The position numbers were made by a program, and so were the translations under genes. This document shows, one piece after another, positions 5,811 through 11,828 of a stretch of 12,281 nt of DNA. Positions within the stretch are counted from its first letter, which is position 1; each line of letters opens with the position of its first letter. The notes below the pieces were generated by a model, which made no database searches, was not told where the DNA came from, and saw only the letters and a program-made list of their open reading frames with translations. Source of the DNA: JANXLS01 sp038227045 (GTDB lineage: Bacteria > Planctomycetota > SZUA-567 > H5-PLA8); assembly GCA_038227045.1 (NCBI GenBank), contig JBBRQD010000145.1, positions 1 through 12,281 on the forward strand, given 5' to 3'.

Positions 5811-7682
5811 CTATCGGTTACCATTTAGGAGCTGCTCAGCCAGCACCAAGGCGTCCACGGGCCAAAAACAGACGGGGCGCGGTCGTTTCACGCCCGGCAG
5901 TTCTTTAATCGGCCGGCAAGTTAACACGCGATCCAGCCATTGTTGTGGAATGGATTCCAAGCCATGCATCGCGCCCAGTAACGCCCCGGCAATTGTGCCG
6001 TTTGTGTCCGTGTCGCCACCCTGCATCACGGTGTTTACAACGCCAGCCTCCAGCGACGCCGCGTGCAGCAACTGCCAGAACGCATTCTGTAATGCAACCC
6101 TAACCCAGCCTAGAGTTTCTCCGCCGTAAGCAGGCGGCTGTAGCTCGGCATCATACATCGTCGTCAAAATGTCGGGATGAAGCTTGTTGTCGATGGCCCA
6201 CTTGCAAGCGAATTGGTAGACCTCCGTCGGCGATGCGCCGGTGGTCAGGGCATGTTGAATGGCAACGACGAATACCGCGCTGGCGTCCTGACAAACAGGG
6301 TGAGGGTGGGTCAATTGCGCGTCTTCACGCGCCCATTGCGCCAACTGTTCCGGATTCGCCGCGTGTCCGAAAATGCCCATTGGACTGACGCGCATCAACG
6401 CACCGTTTGCCTGGCTCGCGGTATTGGCGGCATTCTTGGCTACCGCGGCAACGATGCCGCCGTGCGCGAGCGCTTTCGCGGCCGGTGCCAACGCCATTCG
6501 CGTCGTGTTTCCAATGTCAAAGGGCTTTGACGTGATCCAATACGCGTACGCCCGCGCCACCGACTCCGTGTCGAATCGACTGTGCTTGACCAGATCTCGC
6601 GCCAAAAGCAGCGCCAATTCAGAATCGTCAGTGGGCTGGCCGGCGATTGTGTCCCATGAGCCGCCGTCGTCCATTAAATGCAGGCCGTCGGGATAAAGTC
6701 CTGCGATCATCGTCTTGGATTTGAACTCAACCATTTGTCCAAGCGCATCGCCCGACAGTTGCCCCAGCAAACAACCTTGAGCGCGGGAAAGCAGCGTCGT
6801 GTCTTTAATCGTCCGACCGCGGATCGGCCACACCAAGCCATTCGGATCATTTGAACGCGGCGACTTCTGGTAAACCGCGCCCCAGTTTTTCTTGGCCAAA
6901 AGTGCAGCAATTGTAGGGTTGCCGCCGAAACAACGCCCGTGGCAACTGCTTTGCCCTTCTTTTGAATACGTGATGCTTGCGCCGTGAGAATCAAGCAACG
7001 TACCACCCACACCCAATAGGAGCGCGTGACCAGCCGCATAGTCCCAGCCGATTGGGCCGTTCAACGATACAGCCGCTTCGCCGTCGCCCGCAGCAACAAG
7101 CGCCAATCGGTAAGCGATGCTGGGTAATGCCCTGAAACGTCCGGGCGCGACCAGCGACGCATTTGCGGCCGAGTTATCATCCGACTGTTGAGACGTGAAA
7201 ATGGTATGGTGCCGATCCAGCGCCGTTGCCCATCGGGATCGCGGCGGACATGGCTTGCCGTTGCGTTGGATTGGGCCGCAGCCTTCCGCCCAAGCGATCA
7301 TATCGCCGGCATCGTTCGGAGCGCCAAAGGCATAAACGACACCCAGCACGGGAATGCCATTCTTCAATAATGCAATTGAAACTGCTGAGCCGCGGAAGCC
7401 CTTTAAGTACGACGATGTCCCATCGTTGGGATCGATCAGCCAAAGGTGATCGCCAAGTTCATCCCCCGGATGGAATCCCTTCTCCTCACCCAAAATGCCG
7501 TAATCTGGGAACGCTTGGATCAGTTGCTGACGGATTAAGGCTTCTGAGCACTCATCAACTTCGGCGTGACCACCCGATCCACGCGGGCCGCCAGGACGAT
7601 GAAACTCGTCGCGCAACAATGAGCCCGCGGTCTGCGCGGCATTGATGGCGACGTTAAGGTGCAGGGTATAATTGGGAAGCAT
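5811..7682 (-). CDS. Inositol-monophosphatase-type phosphatase fused to ADP-ribosylglycohydrolase
   Basis: Two enzyme domains lie in one 623-residue chain. Residues ~5-265 form an IMPase-family phosphatase: GEE (65-67), DPNDGT (84-89) and WDYAAG (213-218) are the metal and phosphate motifs. Residues ~295-620 form an ADP-ribosylglycohydrolase of the DraG/ARH type: GDALG (311-315), PTDDSE (350-355), NGALMR (426-431), THPHPVC (458-464) and GGDTDTN (555-561) carry the two-Mg2+ site. ARHs remove ADP-ribose from proteins, nucleic acids or small molecules. IMPase relatives remove phosphate from inositol, sugars, PAP or NADP. Together they could process a phosphorylated ADP-ribose or NADP-derived product (inference). 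GGAG lies 9 nt before ATG 7682. All key residues seem present, so it is probably active. No signal peptide, so cytoplasmic. Neighbours on both sides are decayed defence-type genes. Confidence 0.93.
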   Translation of the reverse strand: MLPNYTLHLNVAINAAQTAGSLLRDEFHRPGGPRGSGGHAEVDECSEALIRQQLIQAFPDYGILGEEKGFHPGDELGDHLWLIDPNDGTSSYLKGFRGSAVSIALLKNGIPVLGVVYAFGAPNDAGDMIAWAEGCGPIQRNGKPCPPRSRWATALDRHHTIFTSQQSDDNSAANASLVAPGRFRALPSIAYRLALVAAGDGEAAVSLNGPIGWDYAAGHALLLGVGGTLLDSHGASITYSKEGQSSCHGRCFGGNPTIAALLAKKNWGAVYQKSPRSNDPNGLVWPIRGRTIKDTTLLSRAQGCLLGQLSGDALGQMVEFKSKTMIAGLYPDGLHLMDDGGSWDTIAGQPTDDSELALLLARDLVKHSRFDTESVARAYAYWITSKPFDIGNTTRMALAPAAKALAHGGIVAAVAKNAANTASQANGALMRVSPMGIFGHAANPEQLAQWAREDAQLTHPHPVCQDASAVFVVAIQHALTTGASPTEVYQFACKWAIDNKLHPDILTTMYDAELQPPAYGGETLGWVRVALQNAFWQLLHAASLEAGVVNTVMQGGDTDTNGTIAGALLGAMHGLESIPQQWLDRVLTCRPIKELPGVKRPRPVCFWPVDALVLAEQLLNGNR

Positions 7683-7721
7683 TTACTTAATCTCCAGATA
7701 CGAATTGACGCCGACGTCATT

Positions 7722-7841
7722 TCACGACTCTATCGACTTGCAATTGACCATCAAGTCGGCATTCTGAAGGTTCGCGCCTTCTCCGGTGGCGTCTGTCGCG
7801 ACAAGTACGCGCACGTCATGGTCGGAGCGGAAGAGCACCTG
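7722..7841 (-). pseudogene. SNF2/DEAH-type helicase fragment (motif V region)
   Basis: One minus-strand frame reads QVLFRSDHDVRVLVATDATG, then EGANLQNADLMVN, before decaying to CKSIES and a TGA. V-L-V-A-T-D-A-(A/S)-(G/E)-E-G-x-N-L-Q followed by x-(A/H)-L-x-V-N is the C-terminal RecA-domain signature (motif V) of SNF2-like and defence-associated helicases. The expected continuation (Y-D-L-P-W-N-P, then motif VI) is missing, and an upstream TGA closes the frame at ~7877. About 40 codons of a protein normally near 1000 residues remain. It ends 40 bp before the phosphatase/ADP-ribosylglycohydrolase start. Confidence 0.68.
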
Positions 7842-7938
7842 AATTGGTGGGAATACATGAATGCGAATTGAACGATGTCAGATCGATGCACTGCACTCGC
7901 TTGCAGATCGCTTTGTCAAAATCGCGACCTCGCGGCCT

Positions 7939-8343
7939 TCACTTGTACAAAGCGAACATCTCCTTTACCGATGCCTTGATTTCATTCCGCAACTCAGCAG
8001 GTTCCAGCACCTCAACTTCGGCCGCCCAGCGCATCAGTTCCCGGCGAAGCTGGAAAAGCGCATTGGTCTTGAAAGTCACCCGTAAATGCCCTGACGCTTC
8101 GCGTTCGATTTTCTGATCTGACATGAACGGGGCCGACTCCGCCGCGCCGGCGGAATCTGGCCTAAACCGCAGCACGACTTTTCGGCTGGGTTCGGTTCCT
8201 GCTTGCAACCCCATCAGACCTGCGCGGGTGTAGGGCTTCTTGCCGTCGGTTTTCGTTTTCTCGCCTTCCCCGGCCCTCAAATCGGCAAGAGCGAATGTCA
8301 AACCGATCAGAACCGCCAACTGCATGAGCCATCGCGTTCGCAT
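7939..8343 (-). CDS. Chimeric ORF: signal-peptide-like start joined to a WYL-regulator C-terminus
   Basis: The first ~24 residues (MRTRW, a hydrophobic run LMQLAVLIGLTFALA, then DLRAG) look like a Sec signal peptide. AAGGAG sits 5 nt before the ATG, so translation should start well. From about residue 43 to the end (134), the protein matches the C-terminal extension of WYL-domain transcription regulators: TEPSRKVVLRFRPDSAG, DQKIEREASGHLRVTFKT, LRRELMRWAAEVEVLEPAEL, then a final helix. The helix-turn-helix and WYL core are absent. A secretion signal does not belong on a DNA-binding regulator, so I read this as a deletion junction between two genes. The product is unlikely to be a working regulator. 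WYL regulators often control phage-defence loci. Confidence 0.6.
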   Translation of the reverse strand: MRTRWLMQLAVLIGLTFALADLRAGEGEKTKTDGKKPYTRAGLMGLQAGTEPSRKVVLRFRPDSAGAAESAPFMSDQKIEREASGHLRVTFKTNALFQLRRELMRWAAEVEVLEPAELRNEIKASVKEMFALYK

Positions 8344-8454
8344 GGAATCTCCTTATTTAACGAGCGGAACCTGTTTGTGCCTTTGATCGATTCTACACCG
8401 TTAATGGTATGCGATTTAAAGAAAAGGATTGTGCGCCGTCTGTCCCGGATTTCG

Positions 8455-8482
8455 TTGACTTCATCTTTTCAAGCCATACTCT
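8455..8482 (+). promoter_or_regulatory. Sigma70-like promoter for the GAF-domain gene
   Basis: TTGACT (8455-8460), a 16 nt spacer and TACTCT (8477-8482) lie about 30 nt upstream of the chosen start codon at 8513. The -35 is five of six to consensus; the -10 is weaker. Spacing and position are right for the only plus-strand gene here. Confidence 0.45.
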
Positions 8483-8512
8483 GTACGCACTTCGTTCGTG
8501 AAAGGAAGTGCG

Positions 8513-8998
8513 GTGCGTCGAGTCAATAATGCAGAGGCGTTTGCGCAACTCAAGGACGCGATGTCCAGCAAAGGCATCCGTGGCGCTGTGGAGTATTTGA
8601 ACTCTTTGACTTCCCAACGATTCACGTCGTTGTATCGCTTCGATGGCGATATGTTGCACAACCTCTATTTCTATGATCGTGAAAACCCGATTGCGGAACG
8701 ATGCGATGACATCCCGGTCCTGGCTTCGTATTGCGTTTTTGTTCGCGACCGCAAGGAAAACTTTGAAGTCCACGATTCCCGAAATGACGAACGAGTCGCC
8801 CATCATCCAAAGCGGCAGGAAGTCTTATCTTATTGTGGCGTCCCTTTAACCCATGAAGGCAAGATGTTCGGGACAATTTGCCACTTCGGATTCCTGCCCG
8901 GTCGAGTCTCCGAAGAAGACGTTGAACTCATGGAGTACATGGCGCAACTTCTACAAGCGAAGGTCAAGGAATTGCATGTCGCATCGACGACGCGATAG
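8513..8998 (+). CDS. GAF domain protein
   Basis: A 161-residue, single-domain soluble protein. The region RFTSLYRFDGDMLHNLYFYD is the usual first strand pair of a GAF sensor domain. SYCVFVRDRKENFEVHDSRN and SYCGVPLTHEGKMFGTICHF follow, and the last is the most diagnostic block (Y-x-G-V-P-L...G-x-x-F/L-G-T-x-C). GAF domains bind small ligands, often cyclic nucleotides or bilins, and usually belong to larger signalling proteins; here no output domain is attached. Two Cys residues sit at the classical positions (SYCVF and GTICHF), so redox or ligand sensing is possible but unproven. GTG 8513 is favoured over GTG 8498 because AAAGGAAG lies just upstream of it. Confidence 0.88.
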   Translation: MRRVNNAEAFAQLKDAMSSKGIRGAVEYLNSLTSQRFTSLYRFDGDMLHNLYFYDRENPIAERCDDIPVLASYCVFVRDRKENFEVHDSRNDERVAHHPKRQEVLSYCGVPLTHEGKMFGTICHFGFLPGRVSEEDVELMEYMAQLLQAKVKELHVASTTR

Positions 8999-9002
8999 TG
9001 GC

Positions 9003-9068
9003 GGCCTCTATCAGGCGGCGCTGCACCGGGTTATTGTGCATGGACTCCAATTTCGTCCAGATATACTT
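9003..9068 (-). pseudogene. RAYT/Y1 (IS200-like) transposase remnant
   Basis: The minus strand reads WTKLESMHNNPVQRRLIEAA. RAYT and related Y1 transposases carry a conserved K-L-x-Y-(M/I)-H-x-N-P-V-(K/R)-R-(G/x)-L-V block near the C-terminus, which this matches closely. A stop lies just upstream in frame (after 9068), so only about 22 residues remain. It begins 4 bp after the GAF gene stop. The call rests on this one motif. Confidence 0.5.
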
Positions 9069-9379
9069 TTAGGACCAAACATTCAAATCATGTCCGCCGC
9101 CGCCTGACATGCATGCGGATTATGTTGCATTGGACGGACGACGCCAAGTTGCCGACGAAGGGTTGGAAATGATTCAACCGCGCACTTCCGATCCGCACTG
9201 GTAGCAAACGGGAGATTGCTCGGCGTGATGCGGACATAGGAAGAACCGCGCTCGCTCCGCTCGTCTTGGCATCCGGCAAACCCCGCAGAAGCCCCATGGA
9301 GAATAGTAGCATCCTTCGAGTCCGACGCACCTCCACCAACCAGACCGCCGACATCGTTTCCGTTCGGCAGGAGAACGCC

Positions 9380-9571
9380 ATGAGCCTGCGCCTGCAACAG
9401 TTCGAACAATCCGTGCAGGAGATACTTCAGGAACTTCGTCAAGACAAACAGCAGCTGATGCTGACAGGTATTCCACTCGCTAAGCGGGACGAGTCGTCCT
9501 GCCGCCGCGTGGCCATCAGCCGTGCCCTTGTTAAGCACGGCGTTCTTTCGTTCTGGAGGGGTAGGTTTTGA
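9380..9571 (+). CDS. Possible small coiled-coil protein ending inside a repeat
   Basis: A 63-residue ORF starting MSLRLQQFEQSVQEILQELR, with AGGAG 6 nt before the ATG, an ideal ribosome binding site. Residues 3-25 form a strongly heptad-like amphipathic helix rich in Gln, Leu and Glu. The last ~20 residues are encoded by the 101 bp repeat (copy 1), so the natural C-terminus of this gene was probably replaced. I do not recognise the family. It may be a cut-off fragment of a larger gene that still has its translation start. Confidence 0.4.
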   Translation: MSLRLQQFEQSVQEILQELRQDKQQLMLTGIPLAKRDESSCRRVAISRALVKHGVLSFWRGRF

Positions 9572-9611
9572 TACTGCCACTTAAACAGCGTTCCGCGTAG
9601 TTTATTTCGTA
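9511..9611 (+). repeat. 101 bp direct repeat, copy 1
   Basis: This stretch matches 10606-10706 at 99 of 101 positions (differences C/T at 9538 and T/A at 9554), in the same orientation and 1095 bp away. In one plus frame both copies encode PSAVPLLS(T/M)AFFRSGGVG, then FDTAT and a stop. It therefore looks like the 3' end of a repeated gene or element. Flanking sequence differs sharply on both sides. Confidence 0.95.
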
Positions 9612-9654
9612 TGAATACATCGGAAATGGAAGGCCGACGAAATCGATCTTAATT

Positions 9655-9668
9655 CAAATAATTATTTG
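9655..9668. promoter_or_regulatory. Perfect 14 bp palindrome upstream of a secreted-protein gene
   Basis: CAAATAATTATTTG reads the same on both strands. It lies 21 bp before the ATG at 9690, just ahead of the ribosome binding site. It could be an operator or simply AT-rich chance symmetry. Confidence 0.25.
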
Positions 9669-9689
9669 TAAAAAAAAGGAGAGTAGCAA

Positions 9690-10247
9690 ATGACCTATAA
9701 ACTTACCCTGTTAGTTTGTTTTTTGTCAATAAGCGCTTCGCTGTTTGCTGAAGACAATGAGCATGTTGTGAAGTTGAAATGTGTTCCTTTTAAAAGTTTA
9801 TTTACGTCAGGAAATGCTATCGATATCGCCATTCAAATCGAAAACAAATCGGACGTTGAAGTCACATTTCAAAATTCAGGTCTTGGCCCGGACTTTGGTA
9901 TTAAAGTTCGATATGCAGACGGGAATCCCACATCAATAACAGATCATTTTAGGAATGTTAAAGAATTTGGAGGCGCGGGAAAAATGGAATATTTCGTTTT
10001 GAAACCCAATGAAAGTTTAATAATGGTATTGTCCCTCAGTCGATATTTTGATTTCACACGGGCCGGCACTTACGATGTAGCCATCACAAGAGACGATGTT
10101 GAAGGCCCGAAAGGAAAAGTACTAAAATTAAAATCATCGATCACATTAGAAGTTGAGGTCGAGTCAGTAAAGGCCGGCTCTGATAAATATCAAGAGGCAT
10201 CAAATATTATCAAGAAGTTGAAGGAAAATGCGACCACAAATAAATAA
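9690..10247 (+). CDS. Secreted beta-sandwich protein, BsuPI/Ig-like
   Basis: A 185-residue protein with a clear Sec signal peptide (MTYK, hydrophobic LTLLVCFLSISASLFA, cleavage likely before EDNEH). The mature part follows the layout of small periplasmic or extracellular beta-sandwich proteins: SGNAIDIAIQIENKSDVEVTF (the 'intermediate strand, N-x-S-D' block seen in BsuPI-like domains), GLGPDFGIKVRYADGNP, then LKPNESLIMVLSLSRYFDFT with RAGTYDVAITR (the G-x-Y-x-V closing strands). A Lys-rich helical tail ends the protein. The specific function is unknown. AAAGGAG lies about 10 nt before ATG 9690, a strong site. The gene is AT-rich compared with bshC and lies between two 101 bp direct repeats, which suggests transfer. 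Confidence 0.8.
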   Translation: MTYKLTLLVCFLSISASLFAEDNEHVVKLKCVPFKSLFTSGNAIDIAIQIENKSDVEVTFQNSGLGPDFGIKVRYADGNPTSITDHFRNVKEFGGAGKMEYFVLKPNESLIMVLSLSRYFDFTRAGTYDVAITRDDVEGPKGKVLKLKSSITLEVEVESVKAGSDKYQEASNIIKKLKENATTNK

Positions 10248-10253
10248 TTGTCA

Positions 10254-10358
10254 AACATAAACAAGCATGAGATGTTAGCCGAAGACGATGAATTGATCCA
10301 GACGCTCGTTTCGGAACGATTGAACCCTGCGTTCGGCGTAGGCGTTCTCAGGCTTCTG
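10254..10358 (-). pseudogene. Second DDE integrase/transposase remnant
   Basis: The minus strand reads KPENAYAERRVQSFRNERLD, then QFIVFG, a TAA, then HLMLVYV and TGA. It aligns with the relic at 142-258 (NAYAE, VQSFR, LD, F-I-x-F-G, and H-(L/M) after the nonsense codon, where Glu would be). This is the region of the last catalytic Glu in rve-family integrases. It lies opposite in orientation to the first relic and overlaps no convincing gene. Confidence 0.68.
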
Positions 10359-10506
10359 TCGATAGTTGCGTAAGGCTGCCCGTTTTCTTGCAGCATACGG
10401 TGGGACAGCGCTCCAGTAACTTTTAGAGAAGATTTATTTCGTTCGGGCACACGCGTATTTACCCGGCTTCTGTACACATGTAAAGCGATCTTTTGGAGAA
10501 GTAGTC

Positions 10507-10584
10507 ATGATTGTATTGTTGGTCATAATTGCAGTCGGTGCGTTTTTATTATTGGTCTATTTCTGGCCGTGGCATTATACCTGA
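10507..10584 (+). CDS. Possible 25-residue membrane peptide
   Basis: ATG 10507 opens MIVLLVIIAVGAFLLLVYFW then PWHYT and TGA. It is one uninterrupted hydrophobic segment of about 20 residues ending in aromatic residues. GGAG lies about 9 nt before the ATG. The length is that of small single-span membrane peptides, such as stress peptides or type I toxin-like peptides, but it could equally be the first transmembrane segment of a gene destroyed by the repeat that follows 22 bp later. No antisense RNA promoter was identified. Confidence 0.4.
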   Translation: MIVLLVIIAVGAFLLLVYFWPWHYT

Positions 10585-10605
10585 AACGGGACGCGGTCGA
10601 CGAAC

Positions 10606-10706
10606 GGCCATCAGCCGTGCCCTTGTTAAGCATGGCGTTCTTTCGTTCAGGAGGGGTAGGTTTTGATACTGCCACTTAAACAGCGTTCCGCGTAGTTTAT
10701 TTCGTA
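10606..10706 (+). repeat. 101 bp direct repeat, copy 2
   Basis: Nearly identical to 9511-9611 (99 of 101). The same frame reads ...ERPSAVPLLSMAFFRSGGVG then FDTAT and TAA. It ends in CGTAG where the first copy has CGTAT. The stretch between the copies holds the secreted protein gene, the second integrase relic and the 25-residue peptide. Confidence 0.95.
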
Positions 10707-10787
10707 GGGGGTACAGCCGATTTAATTGCGAAATATAATGACGGTAAGGAGTTTTGTTGCTGTAAAAATGTTTATTGGAGACAGTAT

Positions 10788-11150
10788 GTGTCTGAATCGA
10801 GAGAAACTAGCACTGTGTTGCCGGGTACGATAAGTACCACAATTCCAGAACATTTAGACAGGGGAATCAGGTATCCAAACCAAAGAAGTTATGGTGTTAA
10901 GCAAAAACATGTTAAAATGGACGATCGCCCTGGTTTAGATTCGTCTAGTGGATTTTTGTGGGGGCTAGTCAAATTTAGGCAAGATTTTCGTTCTCAGCTC
11001 ATTTGCGATACTGGCAGTTATGAATTTGTTGTGATCGAAATTAAATGGGGACATGCTTGGAGTTCATGCTCTGCATGCAAGGGCGGGGCGAAACATACTT
11101 GGTACCTTAATCCGCCGAGTATTGTTCAATTTTCTGATCCATGTTCTTGA
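10788..11150 (+). CDS. Unrecognised protein, possibly a 5'-truncated effector-like C-terminus
   Basis: GTG 10788 has GGAG 7 nt upstream and gives 120 residues. However, the same frame is open back to the TAA at the end of the 101 bp repeat reading frame (about 10679), with plausible protein (GTADLIAKYNDGKEFCCKNVYWRQY) and no start codon in that part. This suggests the gene lost its 5' end at the repeat junction. The visible part has a Pro-rich middle (YPNQRSYG, DDRPGLD), F-R-S-Q-L-I-C, a VVIEIKWG strand, and a Cys pair (SSCSACKGG). I do not recognise a family. The pattern loosely recalls C-terminal segments of Rhs-type or secreted proteins. The next gene begins 10 bp after the stop. Confidence 0.5.
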   Translation: MSESRETSTVLPGTISTTIPEHLDRGIRYPNQRSYGVKQKHVKMDDRPGLDSSSGFLWGLVKFRQDFRSQLICDTGSYEFVVIEIKWGHAWSSCSACKGGAKHTWYLNPPSIVQFSDPCS

Positions 11151-11160
11151 AAGCTCAACG

Positions 11161-11607
11161 ATGAAAAAAGTCGCTATGGCCGGTATCATATGCTCAATCC
11201 TACTGCTATTTGTTTTTCATGTACCGGAGTATATGTATGCTCATTACAAATATTTTGAACTCCAAAGTTCAACGGAAACGGGTGACCGATGGGAGTATTT
11301 GATTACACTAAAGAATTGTAGATATGGCAAGGATATGGCACGCGAGTGGATAAGTAAACAATTTTTACGTCGACGGTCTTATGGGATCGGATTTATTATT
11401 GAACATCAAGATCTGTGGATAGGAAAGCCGTGTAGTTTTTTTGAGAATCAATGCGGAACCTCAGACATAGTGGACAACATGGTTTATATATGGAGGCTGC
11501 CTCATACAACTGACGATTTTGTTGAACAATTGGAAGTTCGTTGCAGAAATAATGTAATTTATTCTATCGAGAAGACTAATAAAACAGAAGTACAGGAAAT
11601 TCCGTGA
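11161..11607 (+). CDS. Unknown 148-residue membrane-anchored protein
   Basis: MKKVAMAGIICSILLLFVFH at the N-terminus is an uncleaved-looking signal anchor: the hydrophobic run continues into VPEYMYAHYKYFEL with no clear cleavage site. The outer domain has four Cys (NCRYG, KPCSF, NQCGT, VRCRN), which could form disulfides after export. The frame is open further upstream (from 11053), but ATG 11161 gives the natural N-terminus; the ribosome binding site is weak (GAAAG). It follows the 10788-11150 gene by 10 bp and is probably translated with it. A small membrane-anchored protein right after an effector-like gene would suit an immunity protein, but nothing in the sequence proves this. AT-rich, like its partner. 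Confidence 0.65.
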   Translation: MKKVAMAGIICSILLLFVFHVPEYMYAHYKYFELQSSTETGDRWEYLITLKNCRYGKDMAREWISKQFLRRRSYGIGFIIEHQDLWIGKPCSFFENQCGTSDIVDNMVYIWRLPHTTDDFVEQLEVRCRNNVIYSIEKTNKTEVQEIP

Positions 11608-11611
11608 CGGA

Positions 11612-11654
11612 GTGCGCCACGCTAGCGCACATTTCCAGCGGGTGCAAGTCCCGC
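11612..11654 (+). ncRNA. Two adjacent hairpins, possible structured RNA element
   Basis: GTGCGC-7 nt-GCGCAC (11612-11630) is followed after 7 nt (ATTTCCA) by GCGGG-TGCAAGT-CCCGC (11638-11654). Both stems are perfect. The second resembles the GGTGCAAGTCC hairpin common in large structured RNAs such as group II introns and cobalamin riboswitches, but no other part of those RNAs is found nearby. There is no T-run, so it is not a standard terminator. It begins 5 nt after the upstream stop codon. Confidence 0.3.
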
Positions 11655-11828
11655 GTCCTGTTCAAAAACTATGATTCGGCTTAAAATCAGGGCGAGCACC
11701 AAGGCGAGCAGTCGGTTGATCAGTAATTTTGATAACGAAAGATCGTTTCGGATATCGAAGGCAAGTTGGCGCAGGGTAAGCGCGGCGACGTGCGGGCAGA
11801 TTTTCCGAGCGTTTGGAATGGAACTGGA

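Noticed and set aside
5121..8343. Integrative element with attachment repeats at tRNA-Cys
   Set aside because: No second copy of the tRNA 3' end and no intact integrase gene were found in the window, so an att pair cannot be claimed.
9083..9580. Minus-strand ORF of 165 codons
   Set aside because: No recognisable motif. It crosses the repeat boundary and lies opposite a plus-strand ORF with an ideal ribosome binding site.
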